From: Myxococcus eversor
GTDB taxonomy: Bacteria > Myxococcota > Myxococcia > Myxococcales > Myxococcaceae
Length of the DNA stretch: 64,000 bases
Assembly: GCF_010894455.1 (NCBI RefSeq)
Contig: NZ_JAAIXY010000006.1
Span: 186,001-250,000 of the forward strand
Reading direction: 5' to 3'
Shown here piece by piece: positions 30,008 to 37,982 of the stretch. The notes below the pieces were generated by a model that saw nothing but the letters and a program-made list of their open reading frames with translations, had not been told where the DNA came from and did no database searches. Position numbers and translations under genes: made by a program. Positions within the stretch are counted from its first letter, which is position 1; each line of letters starts with the position of its first letter.

Positions 30008-31162
30008 ATGCTGGATACGACGGGAACGACCGAGACGTACAGACCCCGCGTTTTGGCGGTGGACGTGGAGTCAGAAGGCATGGAGCGGCTGTGCTCCATC
30101 CTGGCCCCCGCGGGCTACGACGTCCTGACAGCACGGGGACCGGCGGCCCGTCAGGCCGCGGACCTGGTGCTGCTCGACGTGGAGCGTCCGGGGACGGATG
30201 GGCTGGCGGCGTACCGACGGCTCCAGGCGGAGCTGGGTGCGAGCTCGGTGCCGGTGCTGATGCTCACCCGCAGGGCGGACCGCCAGACGCGGCGACAGGT
30301 GCTGGAAGCCGGCGTGGATGATCTGCTGACGACGGAGCCGTTGGACCCGTTGGAGCTGAAGGTCCGCGTGCACACGCTGCTGGAGCTCAAGGCGCACCGC
30401 GAGCGCGGTGGGCAGCGGGCCGAAGAGCTGTTGGACCCGCGCACCCGCTGGGTGGAGATGGAGCGGCTGGCGCGCGTGGGCACGCTGGCGGCGGACGTCG
30501 CCCAGAACCTGGGTCACATCGGCGAGGGACTCCAGAGCGCGCTGGGACACGTGCGCGAGCGCGCGATGCAGGGCCTGCCTCCGGACGTGGAGGAGCTCAA
30601 GAAGCTGGGCGTCGCCGGCGAGCAGATGCGGCTGTACGGCCAGCACCTCCTGTCGCTCGGCCCCTCGAACCCCAAGGACATCCAGCGCTTCGACTTGCGG
30701 GAGCTGGTCCCCGTCGTCGTGGAGCGCATGCGGGGCAACGGCCGGCTGGGCACGGCCGAGGTGACGGTGGTGCTGCCCGAGGACCCCATCGCCGTCGTCT
30801 TCAACCGCCGCCAGTTGGAGCAGGTGGTGGTGGAGATGCTGGCCAACGCGGCGGAGGCGGTGGAGGACGTGATGGACCGTCCGCGCCGCATCCACGTGGG
30901 CGTGGAGCTGCCGGACATGTTCGGCGACTTCGGCCCGCGCCTCTTCGTCAAGGACACGGGCATCGGCATCTTCGAGGACGAACTGCAGGCCGTCTTCGAG
31001 CCCTACTACACGACGAAGCCGCCGGAGAAAGGCGCCGGGCTGGGCCTCACCGTGGCGCGCGCCCTGGTGGAGTCCATGGGCGGCAAGCTGACGGTGCAGA
31101 GCCGCGTCAACCTGGGCAGCACCTTCACGCTGGAGCTGCCCGAGCAGACCTCCTCCTGGTAG
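30008..31162 (+). CDS. Receiver-histidine kinase hybrid with an altered phosphoacceptor site
   Basis: About 384 residues, no membrane helix. A receiver domain (about 15-130) has the phosphoacceptor D57 in VLLDVERPG. A helical region follows, then a well-formed HATPase_c domain: EMLANAAEAV (N box), VKDTGIGIF (G1) and GAGLGLTVARALVESMGG (G2). In the helix equivalent to the usual LAAGVAHEINNPL, this protein reads LAADVAQNLGHIGEGL: the position of the phosphorylated His is Q166, with a His four residues later (H170). It may thus be a non-autophosphorylating kinase, or use a shifted His. ATG 30008 is preferred; GTG 30005 is in frame just before it. No DNA-binding partner is adjacent. Confidence 0.82.
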   Translation: MLDTTGTTETYRPRVLAVDVESEGMERLCSILAPAGYDVLTARGPAARQAADLVLLDVERPGTDGLAAYRRLQAELGASSVPVLMLTRRADRQTRRQVLEAGVDDLLTTEPLDPLELKVRVHTLLELKAHRERGGQRAEELLDPRTRWVEMERLARVGTLAADVAQNLGHIGEGLQSALGHVRERAMQGLPPDVEELKKLGVAGEQMRLYGQHLLSLGPSNPKDIQRFDLRELVPVVVERMRGNGRLGTAEVTVVLPEDPIAVVFNRRQLEQVVVEMLANAAEAVEDVMDRPRRIHVGVELPDMFGDFGPRLFVKDTGIGIFEDELQAVFEPYYTTKPPEKGAGLGLTVARALVESMGGKLTVQSRVNLGSTFTLELPEQTSSW

Positions 31163-31174
31163 TCGCCCGCCGCT

Positions 31175-31816
31175 CTAGAAGCGGTAGGCGATGCCGAAGA
31201 GGGCCTCCATGGCGAACTCGCTCTCGTCCCAGTCGGGGATGAGCGCGGGCCCCATGCGCAGGTTGAAGGTGGCCGCCAGCCGGCTGTCGATGAAGTACTC
31301 GAGCCCGCCGCCCACCAGGATGGGGATGACGGGGCCGATGCTCTCCCCGAAGTAGACGTGGAAGGGCATGTCGATGCCCACGTTCACCATCAGCGCGCTG
31401 GTGACGGGGATGCCCACGACGAAGGCCACCGGCAGCGCCAGGCCCACGTCCGTGTCGCCGTCGTCGAAGTAGAAGAGCGGCCCGGGCTGGAAGGTGAGCG
31501 CGAAGGAGACCTTGCTCGCCTTGGCCAGCTCCCACCGCATCCACGCCTGCAGTTTGATGCCGGGCGCGGTGTGGCGCACCCAGCCCTCGCGGCCCCAGTT
31601 GAAGCTGAACTTGCCGCCGATGTCGAAGCGCTCCGAGGTGCCATGGAGCACGCCCAGCGTGAGGCCCGGCCAGCCGATCTGCCCGGAGAACGCGGTGTTG
31701 CCCCGCCCCAGCGTGTCGGCGGCGAGCACGGACCAGCCCTGCCCACCTCGCGCCAACGCGGAGCCAGGAAGGGCCAACAGGCAGGCGAGGAGGACTCCAG
31801 GAACGAGGCGCTTCAC
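31175..31816 (-). CDS. Predicted outer-membrane beta-barrel protein, unknown
   Basis: About 213 residues. A signal peptide (RLVPGVLLACLLALPGSALARG) is followed by alternating hydrophobic/polar strands and a C-terminal aromatic residue (FGIAYRF), as expected for a small outer-membrane barrel. GTG 31816 has GAAAGGA five bases upstream and places the signal properly; GTG 31840 would add eight residues. No family recognised. It converges with the REC-kinase gene, the two stop codons being 12 bases apart. Confidence 0.7.
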   Translation of the reverse strand: MKRLVPGVLLACLLALPGSALARGGQGWSVLAADTLGRGNTAFSGQIGWPGLTLGVLHGTSERFDIGGKFSFNWGREGWVRHTAPGIKLQAWMRWELAKASKVSFALTFQPGPLFYFDDGDTDVGLALPVAFVVGIPVTSALMVNVGIDMPFHVYFGESIGPVIPILVGGGLEYFIDSRLAATFNLRMGPALIPDWDESEFAMEALFGIAYRF

Positions 31817-31893
31817 ACGAATCCTTTCGACGGGGGCCACGCCAGGCGCGGCCAGGGGGAAGCCGAAGAACGAGGTGAGGTGTGAATCAGGAC

Positions 31894-33621
31894 TCAGGTG
31901 GGTTGTCCACGCTCACGTGCGAGCGCGATGAAGGCTTCGATGAAGGAGGTCAGCCGGGCCTCGGCGCGCGCACGGGCCTGGGCCAGGGGCTCACCCGCCG
32001 CGGGCGTCTCCTTGCGCTCGAAGTAGTATTTGATTTTCGGCTCGGTGCCGGACGGACGCAGGGTGACCCGGCCACCTCCCTCCAGCTCCAGCGCGAGCAC
32101 GTTGGACGGCGGCAGGCCATTCACCCCGCGCTGGTAGTCCAGCACGGCCCGGACGGCCTCCGTGCCGACGTGGGAGGGAGGTCGGGCGCGGAAGGCATCC
32201 ATGATGCCCCGGATGACTTGCGCGCCCGCCGCGCCGGGCAGCGTGACGTTGCGCTGGGCGCCGACGTAGAGGCCGTGCTGGCGCTGAATCTCCTCCAGGT
32301 AGCCGAGCACGGTGGTACCGCGCGACTCGCACCACGCGGCCAGGTCCGCCATGACGAGTGCCGCGCCAACGCCGTCCTTGTCCCGCGTCACGGTGCCGGC
32401 GGTGTAGCCCAGCGCCTCCTCGTAGCCGAAGACGAACTGGAGGCCCTCGGAGCGCTCGCGCTCCAGCGCGCGGTTGGCGATCCACTTGAAGCCCGTGAGC
32501 ACCTCGTCATACGCCGCGCCGAGCGAGCGGGCGATGTCCCCCAGCTGCGTCGACGAGACGATGGTGGTGACGACGTACGGGCGGCCCCGCTTCGTCCCCT
32601 GCGTCAGGAGGTAGTGGCCCAGGAGCACGCCCACCTCGTTGCCGGTGAGCATGCGCAGCCCGCCATCCGCCTCGCGGGCCATGACGGCCAGCCGGTCCGC
32701 GTCCGGGTCATTGGCCAGCACCAGGTCGGCCTTCACGCGCTCGGCCGTCGCGCGCGACAGGTCCATGGCACCGGGCTCCTCCGGGTTGGGGAAGCGCACC
32801 GTGGGGAAGCGGCCGTCCGGCATCTGCTGCTCGGCCACGGGCGTGAAGCGAGGGAAGCCCGCGTCGCGCAGCGCCCGCTCCGCCCAGACGCCGCCCACGC
32901 CGTGCATCGCCGTGTAGACGATGGACAGCGTGTCGGAGCCCTTCTTGTGCACGCGCAGCCCGAGGATGGCGCGCAGGTAGTCCTCGCCCAGCGAGTCCGG
33001 GATGTCACGCCACAGGCCCTGCTCGCGCGCCTGGGCCACCGTCAGCAGCGGCACGTGGTTGGCGGGCTCCACCCGGGCGATGGCGGAGGCGATGCCCGTG
33101 TCGTGAGGGGGGATGATTTGAGCGCCGTTGCCCCAGTACACCTTGTAACCGTTGTACTCGGGTGGATTGTGGCTGGCCGTCACCATGATGGCCGCGGCGG
33201 CATTCAGGTGGAGGCAGGCGAACGCGGCGAGCGGCGTGGGCACCGGCGGCGAGAAGACATGGGCGGGGATGCCCTCGGCGGTGAGCACTGCGGCGGTGTC
33301 CTCGGCCAGCTCCGCGCTCAGCTTGCGCGCGTCGCGACCCACCACCACGCCCCGGGTGGCGGCGTCCGGCACGTGCTCCTTGAGGTAGCGCGCCAGGCCC
33401 GCGGTGGTGCGGCGCACCACGGCGCGGTTCATCCGGTTGGGCCCGGCGCCCAGCACGCCGCGGAGGCCCGCGGTGCCGAACTCCAGGTCGCCAGCGAAGC
33501 GGTCCGCCAGTTCGGTGAGGTCTCCCTGCGCGAGCAGCCGCGCCAGTTCCTCGGCGGTGACGGGGTCCGGGTCCGCCAGGCGCCATGCCTCCGCCCGCTC
33601 TCTCAATCCGGTGTCGTTCAT
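31894..33621 (-). CDS. Phospho-sugar mutase (PGM/PMM family, possible phosphopentomutase)
   Basis: About 575 residues, the length of the PGM2-like phospho-sugar mutases. It has the N-terminal FGTAGLRGVLGAGPNRMN, the phosphoserine loop VTASHNPPEYNGYK, the metal site DPDADRL, the sugar-binding GYEEALGY and the phosphate-binding RPSGTEPKIKYY. The enzyme moves phosphate between C1 and C6 (hexose) or C5 (pentose). Gene order deoC / DksA-like / this gene, and the nucleoside genes upstream in the window, favour a phosphopentomutase role; no deoB is present in the window. ATG 33621 is chosen as the start; longer versions have no support. Confidence 0.9.
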   Translation of the reverse strand: MNDTGLRERAEAWRLADPDPVTAEELARLLAQGDLTELADRFAGDLEFGTAGLRGVLGAGPNRMNRAVVRRTTAGLARYLKEHVPDAATRGVVVGRDARKLSAELAEDTAAVLTAEGIPAHVFSPPVPTPLAAFACLHLNAAAAIMVTASHNPPEYNGYKVYWGNGAQIIPPHDTGIASAIARVEPANHVPLLTVAQAREQGLWRDIPDSLGEDYLRAILGLRVHKKGSDTLSIVYTAMHGVGGVWAERALRDAGFPRFTPVAEQQMPDGRFPTVRFPNPEEPGAMDLSRATAERVKADLVLANDPDADRLAVMAREADGGLRMLTGNEVGVLLGHYLLTQGTKRGRPYVVTTIVSSTQLGDIARSLGAAYDEVLTGFKWIANRALERERSEGLQFVFGYEEALGYTAGTVTRDKDGVGAALVMADLAAWCESRGTTVLGYLEEIQRQHGLYVGAQRNVTLPGAAGAQVIRGIMDAFRARPPSHVGTEAVRAVLDYQRGVNGLPPSNVLALELEGGGRVTLRPSGTEPKIKYYFERKETPAAGEPLAQARARAEARLTSFIEAFIALARERGQPT

Positions 33622-33686
33622 GGAGCCTCGAAGCCTCGTGCAATCTGGGCGCGCGCGGAAGACCCGCCTCGGGCGCCGGTGGATTT

Positions 33687-34079
33687 TCAGCTGTAGTCGG
33701 TGAGCTTGCGACGCGTGGCGCGGCCCTTGGGACCGTCCTTGCCGCCCTGGCACGTCACGCACAGCTCCGCATAGGGCATGGCCCGCAGCCGCCCGAGCGG
33801 AACCTCGTCCCCGCACTCCTCGCACTCACCGAAGGAGTCCGGCTCGTCCCGCAGCTTGCCCAGCGCCTTGAGCACGCGGGCCAGCACGCCGTCCATGTTC
33901 CGGTTCCGGTTGGAGGCGATGGCCTGCATCATCTCGTTGAGGGGCTGCTCGTCCTCATCGCCGCCGATGCGCGCGTCATCGGTGCGGTTGGGCTCGATTT
34001 TCGAGGGCGTCTTCTCGGTCAGCTCGGCATGCAGCGCCAGCAGCAGCGCCTTGAGTTCATCTCGCTGTTTCGCGTTCAC
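33687..34079 (-). CDS. DksA/TraR-type C4 zinc-finger protein
   Basis: 130 residues. A helical N-terminal half leads into a C4 zinc finger, CEECGDEV then CVTC, separated by AMPYAELC as in DksA. DksA-like proteins insert into the RNA polymerase secondary channel and tune transcription, often with ppGpp. The acidic tip (DDARIGGDEDEQPLNE) is present but differs from the classic DxxDxA. GTG 34079 is the start, 15 bases after deoC, so it is probably in one operon with deoC and the mutase. Confidence 0.85.
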   Translation of the reverse strand: MNAKQRDELKALLLALHAELTEKTPSKIEPNRTDDARIGGDEDEQPLNEMMQAIASNRNRNMDGVLARVLKALGKLRDEPDSFGECEECGDEVPLGRLRAMPYAELCVTCQGGKDGPKGRATRRKLTDYS

Positions 34080-34094
34080 GTCGGCTCCGCCGAA

Positions 34095-34928
34095 TCAATA
34101 CTTCGCGGTGGAAACCTGGCCGGTGACGATGGCCACCGACGCGGACGCGCCCAGGCGGTTGGCGCCCGCACGCAGCATGTTCATCGCGTCCTCGGAAGAG
34201 CGGACGCCGCCGGACGCCTTGACGCCCACGCCGTCGCCCACCGTCGAGCGCATCAACTCCACGTCCTCCACCGTCGCGCCGCCCGAACTGAAGCCGGTGG
34301 ACGTCTTCACGAAGGCGGCGCCCGCGGACTTCGACAGCAGGCAGGCGAAGACCTTCTCGTCGCGCGTGAGCAGCGTCGTCTCGAGGATGACCTTCACCGG
34401 ATACGGGCGGCTGGCCTCCACCACGGCGGCGATGTCCAGGAACACGGCGATATGGTCCTTCGCCCTGAGCGCGCCGATGTTGACCACCATGTCGATTTCA
34501 CGCGCCCCGGCGGCGATGGCCTCACGGGCCTCGAACGCCTTGGCCGACGACAGCGCCGCGCCCAACGGGAAGCCCACCACGGCGATGGGCACCGTGGAGG
34601 AACCCGCCAGGATTCTGGCGACGGTGGCCACGTGCGAGCTGTTCACGCAGACCGTGGCGAAGCCGTACCGACGCGCCTCCTCGGCCACCTTCACCACGTC
34701 TTCCTCGCGCGCCTCGGGCTTGAGCAGCGTGTGGTCGATGTACGGCGCCAGGTCCGCCGCGGACCGGACGGAGTCCAGGTCCACGCGCCCCGTGCCATGA
34801 CGGGTGAAGGGGGTGGGAGTGGCGTCGGTGGGGGTGGCCTCCCGGGCGCCCGTCCACGCCTGAAGGCGGCGGCGAGCCTGGTCGGCGATTTCCTCGACGT
34901 ACTTGAAGAGGTCCTCGAAGTCGGACAT
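34095..34928 (-). CDS. deoC: Deoxyribose-phosphate aldolase
   Basis: 277 residues. The core matches the class I aldolase DeoC: YIDHTLLKPEA, KVILETTLLTRDEK, and the Schiff-base lysine in FVKTSTGFSSGGAT. A 55-residue N-terminal extension (EIADQARRRLQAW and a Thr/Pro stretch) is longer than in short DeoC proteins. It cleaves 2-deoxyribose-5-phosphate to acetaldehyde and glyceraldehyde-3-phosphate, the last step of deoxynucleoside breakdown. It is first in an operon with the DksA-like gene and the phospho-sugar mutase. Confidence 0.95.
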   Translation of the reverse strand: MSDFEDLFKYVEEIADQARRRLQAWTGAREATPTDATPTPFTRHGTGRVDLDSVRSAADLAPYIDHTLLKPEAREEDVVKVAEEARRYGFATVCVNSSHVATVARILAGSSTVPIAVVGFPLGAALSSAKAFEAREAIAAGAREIDMVVNIGALRAKDHIAVFLDIAAVVEASRPYPVKVILETTLLTRDEKVFACLLSKSAGAAFVKTSTGFSSGGATVEDVELMRSTVGDGVGVKASGGVRSSEDAMNMLRAGANRLGASASVAIVTGQVSTAKY

Positions 34929-35042
34929 GGCGGCCCCTTAGCCCACTTCCAGGGCCTCGGGAAGCGCGCGAGCGACCCGTGCGTTTCCTGCTCGCACCCG
35001 AGGTGCCGAGGGTGGGAACGTGGCGGTAGAGTCCGCACCGTG

Positions 35043-36284
35043 ATGTCCCGTCTCCGGCTGTCCAGCTTCCTTGCCCTCCTGCTCGCCGCGCTTCCAGGCA
35101 TCGCCGCGAGCCCGCCCTCCCCTCCTCTCACCTTCAGCACCGACACCAGGCCCCTCACGGTCCACTTCTTCGACGTGGGCCAGGGCGACGCCGCGCTCAT
35201 CATCTCCCCCACCGGGAAGACGGTCCTCATCGACGGAGGCCCTCCCGAGGCCCGTGAGCGACTCGCCGCCCGCCTGCGCACCCTGGTGACGGGGCCACTG
35301 GACCTGGCCATCCTCACCCACCCGCACCTGGACCACCTGGGCGGGTTCACGGACGCGCTGCGCGCCGTCGGTGCGAAGCGCTTCATGGACCCGGGCTTCA
35401 ACCACCCCAGCGAGGCCTACAAGGATTTGCTCGGCTTCGTCGGCGACTCGGTGGGCCAGGTGATGAACCCCGAGCCCAATCCCGCCACCCCGGATTCGCT
35501 GCTCACCATCGGCCTGGGGGAAGGCGTGTCGCTCACCGTCCTCTGGCCGCGCGCGCCCCGGGAGCCCTTCCTCACGGGGACGCGCTCGGACGCCAACTCC
35601 AACTCCATCGTCGCCAAGCTGACCTATGGGAAGACGGCCTTCCTCCTCGTCGGCGACGCGGAGCCGGACACGGAGACCGCCCTGCTCCAGCGCCCCCTCG
35701 ACCTCACGACGACGGTGCTGAAGGTCGCCCACCACGGAGGACGGCACTCCTCCACCGCCGCGTTCCTCGCCGCGGCGAAACCCCAGGCCGCCGTCATCTC
35801 CGTCGGCGCCAAGAACGACTACGGCCACCCCGCTCGCGAGACGCTGGAGCGGCTCGACGCCGTCGGCGCCCACGTGCTGCGCACGGACCGGGATGGCGAG
35901 GTCATCGCCGCCAGCGACGGGCACTCCGTCACGCTGCGGGCCAACGGCGGCACCGGCGCGCTGCTGGTGGTGCCAGGCAACCTCAAACCGGGCCCCATCG
36001 CGCTCGGCCCCGTCGTCCCCACTCCCTCCCGCACGGGACGAGGCACGGTCGCCTCCGTCGAGCCTCGTGACGAGAGCAGGGGCACCTCGCCCGCTCCAGG
36101 TGAGCGCGGCGGCGCGCTCACGAGCACCGAGAGTTCCGGGCCTTATGTGGGACTCAAGAACAGCAAGGTGTTCCACCGCGAGACGTGTTCCACGCTGAAG
36201 CGTTCCAAGTCTGAACGCACGCTCTACCTGAACCGCGAAGCCGCCCTGCGCGAGCGTCGCCCCGCAGAGGATTGCCACCCATGA
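35043..36284 (+). CDS. ComEC-like metallo-beta-lactamase-fold protein, exported (copy 1)
   Basis: About 413 residues. A signal peptide (SFLALLLAALPGIAAS) is followed by an MBL fold like the C-terminal nuclease-type domain of ComEC: HFFDVGQGDAALI, THPHLDHLGG (HxHxDH), LLVGDAE and KVAHHGGRHSS. A linker leads to a C-terminal module of about 45 residues (KVFHRETCSTLKR to the end AEDCHP) resembling the Ada-type zinc-binding repeat found after ComEC-like MBL domains. Start ATG 35043; GTG 35040 also fits. It may hydrolyse phosphodiester bonds outside the cytoplasm. Its stop overlaps the next gene, a paralogue. Confidence 0.82.
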   Translation: MSRLRLSSFLALLLAALPGIAASPPSPPLTFSTDTRPLTVHFFDVGQGDAALIISPTGKTVLIDGGPPEARERLAARLRTLVTGPLDLAILTHPHLDHLGGFTDALRAVGAKRFMDPGFNHPSEAYKDLLGFVGDSVGQVMNPEPNPATPDSLLTIGLGEGVSLTVLWPRAPREPFLTGTRSDANSNSIVAKLTYGKTAFLLVGDAEPDTETALLQRPLDLTTTVLKVAHHGGRHSSTAAFLAAAKPQAAVISVGAKNDYGHPARETLERLDAVGAHVLRTDRDGEVIAASDGHSVTLRANGGTGALLVVPGNLKPGPIALGPVVPTPSRTGRGTVASVEPRDESRGTSPAPGERGGALTSTESSGPYVGLKNSKVFHRETCSTLKRSKSERTLYLNREAALRERRPAEDCHP

Positions 36285-37573
36285 GCCCCCGCCATCTCGC
36301 CTTGCTGGGGACCCTGCTGGCCCTGTCGGCTTGCAAGGAATCACCGGACCCGTCCACCGCTCGCCCCTCGGAGACCCGGCGCTACTTCGGCACCGCCGCC
36401 GACGGGAGGCTGCACGTCTACTTCTTCGACGTGGGCCAGGGAGACGCCGCGCTCATCGTCTCCCCCAAGGGCAACACGGTGCTGGTGGACTCGGGCCCGG
36501 CCAGTGCCGCCGGCCACCTGGTGAATCGCCTCCCGGAGCTGCTCGTCAAGCAGTTGGACCTGGTCATCCTCACCCACCCGCACAACGACCATCACGGTGC
36601 GCTGGATGCCGTGCTGCGAAGGGTGGGCGCGCGCCAGTTGATGGAGCCGCAGTTGCCCGGCGCTCCACCCGACTACAATCCCCTGCTCACCGCCATCAGC
36701 GGGCGCGGAATCCAGGTGGTCTCGCCCGCGCCGCCGACGTCCACGCCCAATGCCCCGCAGCGCATCAACCTGGGCGACGGCGTCTCACTGACCATCCTCT
36801 GGCCCCGGGCGCCCACCGAGCCGCTCCTCGAGTCCGACAAGGCAGCCATGGAGGTCAACTCCATCGTCATGCGGCTCTCCTATGGCGAGACGTCGGTGCT
36901 CTTCGCCGGCGACGCGCTCGCGCAGACGGAGGAGTACCTGCTCGCGCGCGAGGTCTCCGTCCAGTCCACGCTGCTCAAGGTGGGAGCCCATGGGCTGAAC
37001 AGCGCCACCACCGCGCCCTTTCTGGCCCGCGTGGGAGCGCGCGCCGCCGTCATCTCCGTGGGCGCCAACAACGACCTCAGGGCCCCAGCCGCCGCCACGC
37101 TGGACCGATTGAAGGCCGCGCACGTCCAGGTGTTCCGCACCGACGTGGATGGCGAGGTGCAGGTGGTCAGCGACGGCAAGTCGCTGGTCGTCACGCCCCA
37201 GCGGCTGCCGCAGGGAAAGCCCAGCGACACGCGCTACACCCTCGTGGGCCAGGGGCCCACGCCGGAGCCGAACTTCTGGGCTGGCAAGCCCCTGCCCGAG
37301 AAGCAGGTCCCGCCCCCGCCGCCCGAGGACGTGCAGCCCATCGAGACGCTCCAGACGACGAAGACGGAGCCGCCCGCGCCCGTGGCCGATGGGCGCACGG
37401 ACCGCTCGAAGAAGTACAAGGGCAAGTACGTCGCCAGCCGCAAACGCAATAAGTTCCACTACCCGGACTGCGACGGGGCGAAGAAGATCCACGCCGAGAA
37501 CCTCATCGAATTCAAGACGCGCGAGGAAGCGGCCCAGGGGGGACGCCAGCCCGCCCAGGACTGCAACCCATGA
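36281..37573 (+). CDS. ComEC-like metallo-beta-lactamase-fold lipoprotein (copy 2)
   Basis: About 430 residues, clearly a paralogue of the preceding protein in the same arrangement. The signal ends at a lipobox (LALSAC), so it is a lipoprotein. Motifs: YFFDVGQGDAALI, THPHNDHHGA, LFAGDAL, and KVGAHGLNS, where the first His of the AHHG pair in copy 1 is Ala. The C-terminal module (KFHYPDCDGAKK to the end AQDCNP) matches that of copy 1, after a Pro-rich linker. ATG 36281 overlaps the copy 1 stop (ATGA). The changed metal-ligand region may mean altered or lost activity. Confidence 0.82.
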   Translation: MSPRHLALLGTLLALSACKESPDPSTARPSETRRYFGTAADGRLHVYFFDVGQGDAALIVSPKGNTVLVDSGPASAAGHLVNRLPELLVKQLDLVILTHPHNDHHGALDAVLRRVGARQLMEPQLPGAPPDYNPLLTAISGRGIQVVSPAPPTSTPNAPQRINLGDGVSLTILWPRAPTEPLLESDKAAMEVNSIVMRLSYGETSVLFAGDALAQTEEYLLAREVSVQSTLLKVGAHGLNSATTAPFLARVGARAAVISVGANNDLRAPAAATLDRLKAAHVQVFRTDVDGEVQVVSDGKSLVVTPQRLPQGKPSDTRYTLVGQGPTPEPNFWAGKPLPEKQVPPPPPEDVQPIETLQTTKTEPPAPVADGRTDRSKKYKGKYVASRKRNKFHYPDCDGAKKIHAENLIEFKTREEAAQGGRQPAQDCNP

Positions 37574-37824
37574 CGAAGGCACCCATGTCGCGGGCCACGC
37601 TGGACCGCATCGAAGACGACATCGCGGTGCTCATCGTCGACGGGCGCGAGGTGACGCGGCCTCTCTCGTCACTCCCTGCCGGGGTGCGCGAGGGCGACGT
37701 GCTGGACCTGGAGACGATGCGCGTGGACTCCGAAGCCACTGAGGCGCTGCGCGAGGAGGTGCGCCTGGCGCGTCAGCGGGCGATGCAGGGCAAGAAGCCA
37801 CCTCCGGGCGACTTCGACCTCTGA
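37570..37824 (+). CDS. DUF3006-type small protein
   Basis: 84 residues. It reads RATLDRIEDDIAVLIVDGRE at the start and has the small beta-fold layout of DUF3006 proteins, which often occur next to ComEC-like MBL hydrolases. It has no signal peptide, so it is cytoplasmic, unlike its neighbours. ATG 37570 overlaps the stop of copy 2 (ATGA), making a three-gene coupled operon. The function is unknown. Confidence 0.75.
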   Translation: MTKAPMSRATLDRIEDDIAVLIVDGREVTRPLSSLPAGVREGDVLDLETMRVDSEATEALREEVRLARQRAMQGKKPPPGDFDL

Positions 37825-37936
37825 GCCAAGGCCCCGGTCGCGCGGGGCGTCCCAACCGAGGCCCCCCTCGACGCGAGAGGCCCGGGGACCGCGCACGCGG
37901 CTATCGCCCGAGAGTGAGTGAGGCATCCAGGCCCGA

Positions 37937-37966
37937 GGCCTCCCCTCAAGACGAGAGGGAGAGGCC
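37937..37966. terminator. Hairpin between convergent genes
   Basis: An imperfect inverted repeat, GGCCTCCCCTC ... GAGAGGGAGAGGCC, with loop AAGAC, lying between the DUF3006 gene and the AgmX-like gene, which point at each other. It can serve either strand; there is no T tract. Confidence 0.45.
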
Positions 37967-37982
37967 CAGGGCCTGAGAGCGA

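Noticed and set aside
31170..31184. Short inverted repeat CCGCT/AGCGG between convergent genes
   Set aside because: Five base pairs only, with no T tract; not better than chance at this GC content.
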